Source of the DNA: Mycobacterium sp. D16Q13
GTDB lineage: Bacteria > Actinomycetota > Actinomycetes > Mycobacteriales > Mycobacteriaceae
Assembly (NCBI RefSeq): GCF_002013375.1
Contig: NZ_MAEW01000018.1
Coordinates: forward strand, 124,001-188,000
Length of the DNA: 64,000 nt
Direction: 5' to 3'
Each line of letters opens with the position of its first letter. The stretch's first letter is position 1. The translations under genes were made by a program, and so were the position numbers. Below are positions 41,616-50,818 of this stretch, in pieces. Under the pieces are notes generated by a model that was not told the DNA's origin, made no database searches, and worked only from the letters and a program-made list of their open reading frames with translations.

Positions 41616-42664
41616 AGAACTTCCGGGCCGCGGTGGTCGGACTGTCATTGTTTGTCGTGTTCGCCATCGGCGTGACGACCCTGGTCTACGGAACCCTGCT
41701 CCGCGATACCACGGGCTCGACCAAGAGCTACAGCGCGATTTTCACCGATGTCACCGGTGTGCGAGTCGGCGACGATGTGCGCATCGCGGGTGTGCGCGTG
41801 GGCCGCGTTGACTCGATCGAGCTGGATGGCTCGCTCGCCAAGCTCAAGTTCCGGGTCAAGAGCAACCAGAATCTGTACGGCAACTCGATCGCCTCGGTGA
41901 CCTACCAGAACATCATCGGCCAGCGGTACATCTCGCTGTCCCGGGGGCTGGATGGCAGCCCAGAGCGTTTGCCTGAAGGCAGCGTGATTCCGGTGGAGCG
42001 CACGGAGCCGTCCTTCGACGTCGGTGCGCTGCTCAATGGATTCGAGCCGTTGTTCACCCTGTTGGACCCGAAGCAGGTCGACAATCTGTCCAACGGGCTC
42101 ATCGACGCCTTCGCCGGTGACAGGGGCGCGCTGGCCCATGTCGTCGCGCAGACCACCGAGATCACGAAATCCTTTGCCGGACGTGACCAGTCGCTGGGTG
42201 GGCTCATCGAGAACCTCAACACCGTGCTGGCGAACGTCGCCAAGCAGAACGACAACCTGGACCAACTGGTGGTCCAGAGTCAGAATGTCGTCGGCGAACT
42301 GGACAACCGCCGCCAGAACCTGGTCTCGTCCATCGGTTCGGCCACGCATGTGGTCAGCCGGATCCAGACCATCGGCGACAACGTGTACCCGCAGCTGCAG
42401 GAGCTCGTCTATCGCGAGCCGGGTACCGCCGCGCACATTCTTGCCAACAAGGACCAATTCGCCTTCCTGGGTTCCAATCTGCCGCTGCTCCTGAAGGGGC
42501 TGGCCCGCACCATGCAGGACGGTGCCTACGGCAATTCGTATGCCTGCCAGCTGAACATCAACGGGTTCTTCCCGGGTCTCAATGATCTGGTGCCCGCGAT
42601 CGTCCGGCACGCCACGCACGGTGGCGTCGCCAAGTACACACCGAAATGCCGAGGGACCGAATGA
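41612..42664 (+). CDS. MCE family protein, MceB position
   Basis: A 350-residue protein whose ATG overlaps the mceA stop (ATGA). N-terminal membrane helix (AAVVGLSLFVVFAIGVTTLVYG), MCE domain (SYSAIFTDVTGVRVGDDVRIAGVRVGRVDSIEL, about 39-71) and a long helical region. C-terminal cysteines (YACQLNINGF, PKCRGTE) are typical of MceB. Confidence 0.9.
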   Translation: MKNFRAAVVGLSLFVVFAIGVTTLVYGTLLRDTTGSTKSYSAIFTDVTGVRVGDDVRIAGVRVGRVDSIELDGSLAKLKFRVKSNQNLYGNSIASVTYQNIIGQRYISLSRGLDGSPERLPEGSVIPVERTEPSFDVGALLNGFEPLFTLLDPKQVDNLSNGLIDAFAGDRGALAHVVAQTTEITKSFAGRDQSLGGLIENLNTVLANVAKQNDNLDQLVVQSQNVVGELDNRRQNLVSSIGSATHVVSRIQTIGDNVYPQLQELVYREPGTAAHILANKDQFAFLGSNLPLLLKGLARTMQDGAYGNSYACQLNINGFFPGLNDLVPAIVRHATHGGVAKYTPKCRGTE

Positions 42665-43686
42665 GCCCCCGTGAACGCAGGTTAGAAGACCGGAGCAAGT
42701 TCTGGATCGGCATGATCGCCGTCGGTGTCGTCACCGCGATCATCGCGTCGATGCTGCTGTACCGCCAGATCGGTTTCGGATACACCCGGTACAAGGCCGA
42801 ATTCGCGCAGGCGGCCCAGCTCAAGAAGGGCGACTACGTCAGCGTCGCTGGAGTGGATGTCGGCGAAGTCAAAAGCGTTGTGCTCGATGGCACCAAGGTG
42901 CTTGTCGACATGCGGGTGCGCGACGAGGTGAAGTTGGGTGCTGAGACGCAGGCCGCGATCAAGACCACCACGCTGCTCGGTTCGCGCTATGTCGAGTTGC
43001 GGCCTCGCGGTGCGGGCGTCATCCCGAACAAGCGAATCGCGTTGTCGCACACGGAGGTGCCATACGACCTGCAGGCGCTGCTCGCGGACACCGCTGCCAC
43101 CTATGAGCAGGTGGACACGACCAAGCTGGCTCAGTCCATCGACATCTTGGCCAAGCAGCTCGACGGGCTGCCTGAGGCGCTGCCCGACGCCATGAAGAAT
43201 CTGAAGGAGCTGTCGGGGATCGTCTCCACCCGGCGGACGCAGATCGGCGAGCTGCTCAAGAGTGCGTCCACCGTCACCGCCACGCTGCATCGGCAGCAGG
43301 CCAACCTCGGTCATCTGGTCTTTCAGGGGCGGGACCTGTTGGGAGAGTTCGTATCCCGTAAAGCATCGTTCCAGCGTCTGATGGCCTCGATCACCAAGGT
43401 GGTCGACCTGCTGAGCAAGGTGGTCATCAAGGACCGGCCCGCCTTCGAGAAGCTGTTGCAGCAGCTGCGGGATGTCACGGCGCTGGCCAGCGATCATGAC
43501 GACTACCTACGAAACCTGTTGCAGATCCTGCCCGTGCCGCTGCGGAACCTGACCAACGCCACCGGCTCGGCATACTCCATGAACATCAACCTGACCAACG
43601 GTCTGGTCGTGGACAACTGGATGTGCGCGATCAGCAGCCGCGCCGAACAGTGGGGTCTGCTCGAGTACTTCAAGGACTGCGCATGA
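42661..43686 (+). CDS. MCE family protein, MceC position
   Basis: A 341-residue protein from ATG 42661, in an ATGA overlap with mceB; the in-frame ATG at 42646 would lie inside mceB. One membrane helix (FWIGMIAVGVVTAIIASMLLY), MCE domain (YKAEFAQAAQLKKGDYVSVAGVDVGEVKSVVL, about 43-74), helical region, and C-terminal NWMCAISSRAEQWGLLEYFKDCA. Confidence 0.9.
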   Translation: MSPRERRLEDRSKFWIGMIAVGVVTAIIASMLLYRQIGFGYTRYKAEFAQAAQLKKGDYVSVAGVDVGEVKSVVLDGTKVLVDMRVRDEVKLGAETQAAIKTTTLLGSRYVELRPRGAGVIPNKRIALSHTEVPYDLQALLADTAATYEQVDTTKLAQSIDILAKQLDGLPEALPDAMKNLKELSGIVSTRRTQIGELLKSASTVTATLHRQQANLGHLVFQGRDLLGEFVSRKASFQRLMASITKVVDLLSKVVIKDRPAFEKLLQQLRDVTALASDHDDYLRNLLQILPVPLRNLTNATGSAYSMNINLTNGLVVDNWMCAISSRAEQWGLLEYFKDCA

Positions 43687-44822
43687 GCGTGAACGTGACA
43701 CAGCAGGGGTCCACCGCGCGCCGAGTCTTCATGATCGGCGTGGTTTCGGTGCTGGTGGTGGCCGCCGCGATCGGCGGCTACCTGGGTCTGCGCAAGGCCG
43801 GCGTAGTAGACGACAAGATCACCGTTACTGCCCAATTCGATGAAGGCTCAGGTCTTTTCGTGGGCAATGTGGTCGAGGTGCTGGGCCTGCCGGTGGGTGC
43901 CATCGAATCGGTGGAGGCCAAGGGCACGTATGTCCAGGTCAAGTTCAACGTCGACAAGGACGTCAAGGTCCCTGCGAACGTCATCGCCGCCGCCTTCACC
44001 AGCTCGGTCCTTACCGACCGGCACGTCGCATTGAGCCCGCCGTACACCGAGGGCCCGGTGCTCAAAGATGGCGATGTCATCCCGCTGGACCGCACCCGCA
44101 CCCCTGTCGGATTCGACCGGGTGCTGGCGACCGTCGACAAGCTCGCGTCGGCGATGAAGGGTGACGGCAAGGGCGGCGGTCCGGCCGCCGACTTGGTCAG
44201 CATCGGAGCGCAGGCCGCCGCGGGTAACGGGGAGCAGGTCAAGACCGCCCTCGATGAGCTGTCGAAGGCACTGAAGATGACCACCGATGGCGCCGAGACC
44301 AAGGATCAGCTCACCACGATCATCAAGAGCGTGAGCTCGCTGGTGAACGCGATGGGGGAGAACGACAAGGCGATTCGTCAGTTCGGCTCGGCGGTGCACG
44401 GCACTGCCGATGTCCTGGCCGCCGAACGGCTGGGCACCGGCGACACCGGCCGCAAGACCAACGAGGTGCTGAAGAACACCGCCGAACTCCTCGAGAAGAA
44501 CCGCGACGTCATCAAGGGTCTCATCGGAAACGGCAACGTCACCTTGCAGGCATTGACCGATAACCAGCGTGAGCTCAAGGAAACTCTGGATCTGCTGCCC
44601 CTGACGCTCGATAACGTGGACCGCGTTATCGACCCGGTGAACGGGTCGATCCGCCTGCACCCGCTGTTGGACAAACTGCTGTTCGAAAGCCAGTTCTCCA
44701 AGGAAATCTGCAACTTGATGGGCCTGCGGCAGCTCGGGTGCAGCACCGGCACGCTGGCCGACTATGGCCCCGATTTCGGGCTGACCTACATGCTCGACGG
44801 CATGGCCAGGATGGGGCAGTGA
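43683..44822 (+). CDS. MCE family protein, MceD position
   Basis: A 379-residue protein from ATG 43683, overlapping mceC by four bases. Membrane helix (FMIGVVSVLVVAAAIGGYLGL), MCE domain (VTAQFDEGSGLFVGNVVEVLGLPVGAIESVE, about 42-72) and a long coiled helical body. C-terminal ICNLMGLRQLGCSTG holds two cysteines. Confidence 0.9.
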   Translation: MSVNVTQQGSTARRVFMIGVVSVLVVAAAIGGYLGLRKAGVVDDKITVTAQFDEGSGLFVGNVVEVLGLPVGAIESVEAKGTYVQVKFNVDKDVKVPANVIAAAFTSSVLTDRHVALSPPYTEGPVLKDGDVIPLDRTRTPVGFDRVLATVDKLASAMKGDGKGGGPAADLVSIGAQAAAGNGEQVKTALDELSKALKMTTDGAETKDQLTTIIKSVSSLVNAMGENDKAIRQFGSAVHGTADVLAAERLGTGDTGRKTNEVLKNTAELLEKNRDVIKGLIGNGNVTLQALTDNQRELKETLDLLPLTLDNVDRVIDPVNGSIRLHPLLDKLLFESQFSKEICNLMGLRQLGCSTGTLADYGPDFGLTYMLDGMARMGQ

Positions 44823-46009
44823 TGAGCCGCTTGAAGGTTTCCAAGACGAGGGTTGCCGCATTGGCTGCGGTCGGGGCTCTCGCCGTATCCGCCTGCACGC
44901 CACCGGGACTCGATAGTCTGCCGCTTCCGGCTCCGAACATGGGCTCGCAGTCCTACCAGCTGACCGCGCGGTTCGCCAACGCGCTCAACCTTCCCGCGAA
45001 GGCCAAGGTTCGTCTCGGTGGCGCCGATGTCGGCGAGGTCGAGTCGATGGACGCCGTCGACTACGTGGCCGTGGTTCAGCTGCGTATCCGTGAAGGTGTG
45101 CGGTTGCCCGTCGGAACCACGGCACAGCTGCGCACGGCCACCCCGCTGGGCGATGTGTTCGTCGCCGTCACCCCACCCACCAAAGGCACGGGCCAGCTCC
45201 TCAAAAACGGGGGCACTCTGGACCTGGACAACACCTCATCGGCGGCCACGGTGGAAGGTGTGCTCGCGTCCGCGGCCGTGCTCGTCAACGGTGGCGTCAT
45301 TCGCAATCTGACGCACGTGGTGAACGGGCTCGGCAAGTCCTCCGGCGGTAATGGCAGTAACGGCATCGTGTTCGGTGAGATCGTGAAGCAGTCCGATCAG
45401 TTGATGGGCACGCTGAATGGCCGGTCGGCGCAGATCCAGAACTCGTTGGACAAGACCTCTCAGCTGGCCTCGACACTGTCGGCGCGGGAGAAGACGATCA
45501 ACGATCTGCTGGAGGCAGGCGCACCGGCGCTGAAGGCGATCGATCCCGATCAGGTCGGCGATCTTGCCGATACCGCGGGCCGCATCTCCGATCAGCTGGC
45601 GAAGTTCCCGTCCATCCAGGGCACCGACACGCGCAGCATGATCGCCGATTTCAACTCGCTCGCACGGGGCTTCAACGACATCACGGTGAGCCCGGACACC
45701 AGCTTGGTCGCGCTGAATCGGTTGATCCCGATGTTGATCAAGGCGAATGCCGGTAGCGGCCTTGCCGTTGACGTCAACATGGCCAAGCTCGCGCTGGGCA
45801 ACTGGCCCGATGCCGGGTACAAGGGTGACCCGACCTTCCACGGCCCCAAGCAGGCCGACTGGGGTTACCTCGTCGGTAGCTTCAAGTACTCGCTGTACCG
45901 GTTGCAGGAACGGGTTGTGGGGCAAGGGCCGAACCCGCCTGCCCCGGCACCCGCGCCGGAAGCTCCGCCCGCGCCCGCCCCGGCGCCTGAACCAGGACCG
46001 GGCCGATGA
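44822..46009 (+). CDS. MCE family lipoprotein, MceE position
   Basis: A 395-residue protein from ATG 44822 (TGATG overlap with mceD). The lipobox LAVSAC places the acylated Cys at residue 25, so this subunit is lipid-anchored like M. tuberculosis MceE/Lpr proteins. MCE domain about 44-125 (YQLTARFANALNLPAKAKVRLGGADVGEVESM). The C-terminus is Pro/Ala-rich (PAPAPAPEAPPAPAPAPEPGPGR-like). Confidence 0.92.
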   Translation: MSRLKVSKTRVAALAAVGALAVSACTPPGLDSLPLPAPNMGSQSYQLTARFANALNLPAKAKVRLGGADVGEVESMDAVDYVAVVQLRIREGVRLPVGTTAQLRTATPLGDVFVAVTPPTKGTGQLLKNGGTLDLDNTSSAATVEGVLASAAVLVNGGVIRNLTHVVNGLGKSSGGNGSNGIVFGEIVKQSDQLMGTLNGRSAQIQNSLDKTSQLASTLSAREKTINDLLEAGAPALKAIDPDQVGDLADTAGRISDQLAKFPSIQGTDTRSMIADFNSLARGFNDITVSPDTSLVALNRLIPMLIKANAGSGLAVDVNMAKLALGNWPDAGYKGDPTFHGPKQADWGYLVGSFKYSLYRLQERVVGQGPNPPAPAPAPEAPPAPAPAPEPGPGR

Positions 46010-47376
46010 CCGCGCCCGCGACTGGCCCCGCACAGTCCAATGGTCTGCTGGAATCGATTTCCCGTGGACTGCTGGCGGTATCCGACGTCTTCAAGCGCAG
46101 CTGGAAATGGCTGTCCGTGGTCGGGTTGGTGGCCATCCTCGTCATCTGCGTCGGGTACGTGATGTTCGGGACGTTGAAGGTCAATCCGATCGAGTCCAAG
46201 TACCGGGTAAAGGTGCAGCTGCACGAATCCGGTGGGCTGCTGCCGAATCAGGAAGTCACGCTGCGCGGAGTGCCGATCGGCCGCGTGCAGTCCGTCAACC
46301 TGGAGAAGGGCGGCGTCGTCGCGACCGCTGCGATCGACGGCGCGGTAAAGCTGCCGGTCAACAGCGAGGTGCGCGTCTCCGGGCTGTCGCCCGCCGGTGA
46401 GCAATACCTCGACTTCCGCCCAACGACGAATGACGGTCCGTTCCTGGGGAACAACAGCGTTGTTGCGCTGGGCCAGGCCACCACTCCGATTTCCCTCGCG
46501 CAGGTGCTGGCGGATTCCGATGGGCTGCTGGCACAGCTTGATACCGAGAAGCTGAGCACCATCCGCAAGGAACTCGGGGTCAGTACGCAGGGCCCGGAAA
46601 AACTTGCCGATATCTTCGATGGCGGCACGTTCCTCATCACGACCCTCGATGGTGTGCTGCCGGAAACGGTGACCCTGTTGAAGTCGAGCAAGGTGACTTT
46701 CTCGACGCTCGTCGACCTCAACTCGGGATTGGATGCGACCGGCCAGCAGCTGGGCAGCACCTTCAGTGGGCTGAAGAAGATGGACGGCGGCTTCCGGACG
46801 CTACTCGGGCGGGCCCCGCAGACACTGCACGGTGTGGACAATCTCTTCACCGATAACTCCGACACCATGGTGCAGCTGTTGGGCAATCTCGCGACGGTCG
46901 CTCAGCTGAACTATGTCCGCGTCCCCGCGCTCAATGCGCTGTTCCCGGGCCCGGAGGTGCGTGGTTCTGCGCTGGAGAGCGCGGCGACAATCTTCCATGA
47001 TGGCGCCATCTGGGCACTTGCCGACCTGCTGTATCCGCGGCCGACATGTGATTACGTGACGCCGCGTAAGCCCGTCTCGGACGCCAGCTTCTATGAGCCA
47101 GCGCTGTACTCCACGTACTGCGCCAACCCCGACCCGGCGATGCTGGTTCGTGGTGCGCGCAACGCACCGCGTCCGGCCGACGACGACACCGCGGGCCCGC
47201 CGCCCAACGCGGACCTGGCGAAGGTGGCCGATCCAACGCCACGGGGCAAGTGGAGCGTTCCGACGCCGTATGGTGGACCGCAGTGGCCTCTCCCGATTCC
47301 CGGCGATGCACCATTACCCCCCGATGCGCCTGCGCCACCGCCCGGTTTCGGTAATACTCCACCCACCGGACGCTAG
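46006..47376 (+). CDS. MCE family protein, MceF position
   Basis: A 456-residue protein with an ATGA overlap with mceE. Membrane helix (KWLSVVGLVAILVICVGYVMFG), MCE domain (YRVKVQLHESGGLLPNQEVTLRGVPIGRVQSV, about 66-97), helical body, and a Pro-rich C-terminus from about residue 390. Last tunnel subunit of the operon. Confidence 0.9.
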   Translation: MTAPATGPAQSNGLLESISRGLLAVSDVFKRSWKWLSVVGLVAILVICVGYVMFGTLKVNPIESKYRVKVQLHESGGLLPNQEVTLRGVPIGRVQSVNLEKGGVVATAAIDGAVKLPVNSEVRVSGLSPAGEQYLDFRPTTNDGPFLGNNSVVALGQATTPISLAQVLADSDGLLAQLDTEKLSTIRKELGVSTQGPEKLADIFDGGTFLITTLDGVLPETVTLLKSSKVTFSTLVDLNSGLDATGQQLGSTFSGLKKMDGGFRTLLGRAPQTLHGVDNLFTDNSDTMVQLLGNLATVAQLNYVRVPALNALFPGPEVRGSALESAATIFHDGAIWALADLLYPRPTCDYVTPRKPVSDASFYEPALYSTYCANPDPAMLVRGARNAPRPADDDTAGPPPNADLAKVADPTPRGKWSVPTPYGGPQWPLPIPGDAPLPPDAPAPPPGFGNTPPTGR

Positions 47377-47420
47377 GCGCGCTCGGACAGGTACCAGCAC
47401 GACGCGCAAGGAGCACAACC

Positions 47421-48119
47421 ATGGCAGATGACGCTGCCGGCAAGGACGCCAAGAAGGCGGATGAGTCCGCGGTGACCTCGGATACGGAGAAGGCCGAGGA
47501 ATCTTCGACTCCGTCGACACAGGCCGAATCGACGCCTGACGAGGCCACCGATGCCGAGGCGGCTGCCAAGGATTCCGACGACTCCGATGACGAGGACATC
47601 AGCCTCGAACCGGATGAAGAGGAAAAGAGTCCGAGGAGCATGCAGCGCCGGCACTGGGCCTGGACCGCGGCCGCAGTCGTGGTGATCGCGATCGCCGCCG
47701 GGACCGCCGTCATCGGGCGGCTCTACGAGGAGCAGCGCGCCGAAGAGCGGTCTTCCCGTGAGGCCCTCACCGCGGCTCAGGAATTCGCCGGGGTACTGAC
47801 CAATGTGGACAGCGCCAAGCTCGACGACAACTACAACAAGACCATGGACGGGTCCACCGGCAAGTTCAAGGACATGTACGACAAGTCCAGTGCGCAGCTG
47901 CGGCAGATCCTGGTGGAGAACAAGGCCAGTTCACGCGGGGTCGTCGTCGACTCCGCCGTGAAGTCGGCGACGCCGGACAAGGTTCAGGTGCTGCTGTTCA
48001 TCGATCAGTCGGTGTCCAATGTCGCGGTGCCGGAGCCTCGCATGGACCGCAGCCGAGTCCAGATGACGATGGAGAAGATTGACGGGCGCTGGCTGGCCAG
48101 CGATGTCGAGCTGACCTAA
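47421..48119 (+). CDS. Mce-associated membrane protein
   Basis: A 232-residue protein. Residues 1-70 are acidic and low-complexity (many D, E, A, K, S), then one membrane helix (HWAWTAAAVVVIAIAAGTAVIG, about 77-98) and an extracytoplasmic NTF2/SnoaL-like domain ending DGRWLASDVELT. These Mas/OMAM proteins stabilise or assist MCE importers. 44 bases after mceF, AAGGAG upstream. Only one copy follows this operon. Confidence 0.85.
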   Translation: MADDAAGKDAKKADESAVTSDTEKAEESSTPSTQAESTPDEATDAEAAAKDSDDSDDEDISLEPDEEEKSPRSMQRRHWAWTAAAVVVIAIAAGTAVIGRLYEEQRAEERSSREALTAAQEFAGVLTNVDSAKLDDNYNKTMDGSTGKFKDMYDKSSAQLRQILVENKASSRGVVVDSAVKSATPDKVQVLLFIDQSVSNVAVPEPRMDRSRVQMTMEKIDGRWLASDVELT

Positions 48120-48131
48120 GACAGTCATCCG

Positions 48132-48611
48132 ATGGCTATCGGTGGACTGCTGCTTGTCGCTCTGGGGATCGCCATCGGAATGGTCGGCATCGTGGTGCCG
48201 ATGGTTCCCGGAACAACCCTGGTGGTGCTCTCCATCGGCGCATGGGCGCTTGTCGAATCCACCACGAAGGCCTGGGTGGTCCTGGGCATCGTGGCGGCGC
48301 TCGCCGTCGCGACCACAGTGGTCAAGTACGTGTGGCCCGCTGCGCGCATGCGCGAGGCCGGGGTGCCCACACTGAGCCTGGTGCTTGGCGGGGCGGCGGC
48401 GATCGTCGGGTTTTTCGTGATCCCGGTGGTGGGGTTGGTGATCGGCTTCGTGCTCGGCATCTACCTCGCGGAGTTCCTGCGACGTAACAGCCAGAAACAG
48501 GCATGGGGTGCCACCGTCACGGCAGTGAAGGCGGTCGCCACCTCGATCGGTATCGAGATGGTGGGTGCGATGGTGTCGGCAGGTATCTGGCTCGGCGCCG
48601 TACTGACCTGA
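48132..48611 (+). CDS. DUF456 family membrane protein
   Basis: A 159-residue protein with four to five hydrophobic segments. Glycine-rich membrane text GLLLVALGIAIGMVGIVVPMVPG and GGAAAIVGFFVIPVVGLVIGFVLGIYLAEFLRR identifies DUF456. Function unknown. It follows the Mce-associated gene by 12 bases and is likely the last gene of the MCE transcription unit. Converges on ptpB. Confidence 0.85.
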   Translation: MAIGGLLLVALGIAIGMVGIVVPMVPGTTLVVLSIGAWALVESTTKAWVVLGIVAALAVATTVVKYVWPAARMREAGVPTLSLVLGGAAAIVGFFVIPVVGLVIGFVLGIYLAEFLRRNSQKQAWGATVTAVKAVATSIGIEMVGAMVSAGIWLGAVLT

Positions 48612-48619
48612 ATCGTTGA

Positions 48620-49450
48620 CTAGGTGAGCGCTGTCCGCAGCGCCGTAAGACCTTCGCCGTCGACCCCGGCAGCCGTCAGCATCGCCTCGGGTGATCCGAA
48701 AAGCCTTGTGATTTCACGGAATCCAGTCTCAAGATACTCCTCGCGAACGCCAAGCACCTCATCGGAAAGCATCGCGGCCATGGTCTGCGCAAGCTCGGGT
48801 TCGGCGGCATCCATCTGTGCGGAGATGTGGGCCCGCATCGCCGCGATCGCGGCATTGCTGCGCAGGTAGTCCGCTGCGATATCGGCGTAGTCGATGCCGA
48901 CCGAGTGCAGCACCACCCCGATGAGGAGTCCGGTCCGGTCCTTGCCTGCCGCGCAGTGCACCAAAGCCGTTGCGCCGCTCGCGAGTTGATCGGTCACCGC
49001 CTTGAGGGCGACGAGGGTGCCAGGAAGTTCGACGAACCGGCGATACTCGGCCAGCATGAACTCCACCTGCGACGCCGGGTCCGGACCACGGCCCGAGGTC
49101 ATGCTGGTGATCATCATCTGCCGGTAGGCGATTTCATGAGGAGCGCGTTCTTCCCCGGCCGCTGGGGTGGCGAAGGGAACCTCGTGGACCCGGATTTCGC
49201 CGTCCACGCGATCGGAACCGGTGCGTGCAATCTCGGTGGGACTGCGTAGGTCATAGAGGTCGGTGACGCCGAGGGCGCGCAGGGCCTGGGCCCCTGCCGC
49301 GGTCAGACCGCTCAGCTCAGAGGACCGGAACAGCACCCCGGGCCTGAGGGTGACCGGTGAATCCGAACCGCCGACATCCCGGAAGTTCCAGATGCCGTCG
49401 ATGGGGCTGCGCGCGGGGGAAGCGGTCGATTCGGCGTTGGAGATCGTCAC
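48620..49450 (-). CDS. ptpB: PtpB-type tyrosine/lipid phosphatase
   Basis: A 276-residue protein from GTG 49450; the frame further upstream is antisense to the transporter and rejected. The P-loop is HCAAGKDRTG (Cys and Arg of HCx5R), with the DYLRSNAAI helix characteristic of PtpB, and the N-terminus IDGIWNFRDVGG. M. tuberculosis PtpB (Rv0153c, 276 residues, from memory) is secreted and dephosphorylates phosphoinositides and phosphotyrosine. Start overlaps the stop of the NupG-type gene by four bases. Confidence 0.88.
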   Translation of the reverse strand: MTISNAESTASPARSPIDGIWNFRDVGGSDSPVTLRPGVLFRSSELSGLTAAGAQALRALGVTDLYDLRSPTEIARTGSDRVDGEIRVHEVPFATPAAGEERAPHEIAYRQMMITSMTSGRGPDPASQVEFMLAEYRRFVELPGTLVALKAVTDQLASGATALVHCAAGKDRTGLLIGVVLHSVGIDYADIAADYLRSNAAIAAMRAHISAQMDAAEPELAQTMAAMLSDEVLGVREEYLETGFREITRLFGSPEAMLTAAGVDGEGLTALRTALT

Positions 49451-50715
49451 ACCCCCACGGTAGCGGGCGCCTTTTCGACGGCGCTCTCGCCCGGTTTGTG
49501 GCGGAATAGCAGGAAGAACGCGATCGCGACTACCAACGAGTAGCCGGCGAAGCTCATCCAGATGCCGTGCCAGTCCTTGCTCTGATCCGGATAGGTGAAG
49601 AAATACTCGATGACGGCGCCACTGATGAGACTGCCGAGCATGGCACCCACCCCATTGGTCATCAGCATGAACAGGCCCTGCGCGCTCGCCCGGATCGCGG
49701 GATCGCACTGATCCTCGACGAACAGCTGGCCCGACACGTTGAAGAAGTCGAAGGCCATGCCGTAGACGATGCAGGACAGCACGATCATCCAGAGGCCGTC
49801 TCCGGGGTTGCCGTAGGCGAACAGGCCGAAGCGCAGTGTCCACGCCACCATGCTCATCAGCATGACCGTCTTGATTCCAAAGCGGCGCAGGAAGAATGGG
49901 ATCGCCAGTATGAACAGTGTCTCGGAGATCTGAGAGATGGACATGATGATGGCGGGATGCTCGACGGCGAAGAGGTTCTTGTACTCGTCGATGCTCGCGA
50001 AATCATGTAGGAACGTGTCGCCGTAGGCGTTGGTGAGTTGTAGGGCGCCGCCGAGCAGCATCGCGAAGATGAAGAAGATCGCCATCGTGCGGTGGCGGAA
50101 GAGGGTGAAGGCGGTGAGCCCGAATCTGTCGGAGAATGTGGTGCTGCGCGTGCGGTCCAGCTTCGGTGGACAGCTCGGCAGCGTGAAGGCGTAGAGCCCC
50201 AGGAGTAGCGCAGCGGTCCCGGCGACGTAGAACTGGCCGACCGAGGTCTCCAGCTTCAGCAGGCTCACCGTGTGCAGTGCGGCGATGAAACCGACGGTGC
50301 CCCACACCCGGATCGGCGGGAAGCTGACAACGGTGTCCTTGCCAGCGGCTTTGAGCGCGTTAAAGGCGACTGTGATGGCCAGGGACAGCGACGGCATGTA
50401 ACACAGCATGTTGAGCAGCAGAACCCAGAAGAAGAGGGTGGGGCTGTTCACCTGGGTCAGGCTGAAGAGCGCTGCGGCGCCACCGAGATGTAATATCCCG
50501 TAAAGTTTTTCGGCATTTACCCACTTGTCAGCGATCACCCCCATGAGGGGCGGAGTGAGGATCGCGGCGATACCCATGGTCGAGAAGGCGGCACCGAAGT
50601 GCGCACCCGACCAGTGTTTGTTGTTGAACCAGTACGCCCCGAGCGTCAGCAGCCACGCTCCCCACACGAAGAACTGCAGGAAGTTCATGACGATGAGGCG
50701 GGTAGAGAGGTTCAT
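49447..50715 (-). CDS. nupG: NupG/XapB-type nucleoside:H+ symporter
   Basis: A 422-residue, 12-helix MFS protein. It reads very close to E. coli NupG: LQFFVWGAWLLTLGAYW at the N-terminus, GIAAILTPPLMGVIADKW, FPPIRVWGTVGF, MSISQISETLFILAIPFFL and SAQGLFMLMTNGVGAMLGSL. It imports nucleosides with protons. Such transporters are common in enterobacteria and Bacteroidetes and rare in mycobacteria as far as I know, so transfer is possible. First gene of an operon with ptpB. Confidence 0.85.
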   Translation of the reverse strand: MNLSTRLIVMNFLQFFVWGAWLLTLGAYWFNNKHWSGAHFGAAFSTMGIAAILTPPLMGVIADKWVNAEKLYGILHLGGAAALFSLTQVNSPTLFFWVLLLNMLCYMPSLSLAITVAFNALKAAGKDTVVSFPPIRVWGTVGFIAALHTVSLLKLETSVGQFYVAGTAALLLGLYAFTLPSCPPKLDRTRSTTFSDRFGLTAFTLFRHRTMAIFFIFAMLLGGALQLTNAYGDTFLHDFASIDEYKNLFAVEHPAIIMSISQISETLFILAIPFFLRRFGIKTVMLMSMVAWTLRFGLFAYGNPGDGLWMIVLSCIVYGMAFDFFNVSGQLFVEDQCDPAIRASAQGLFMLMTNGVGAMLGSLISGAVIEYFFTYPDQSKDWHGIWMSFAGYSLVVAIAFFLLFRHKPGESAVEKAPATVGV

Positions 50716-50818
50716 TGGACACCAATACTGGGGGACATCGGCCCAGTTGGCAGCGTGAACGGTTAAGGAATGTCACGGCCCCTCGCTCGTGGTTTGTGCG
50801 GTCGGGTAAACATGACCC

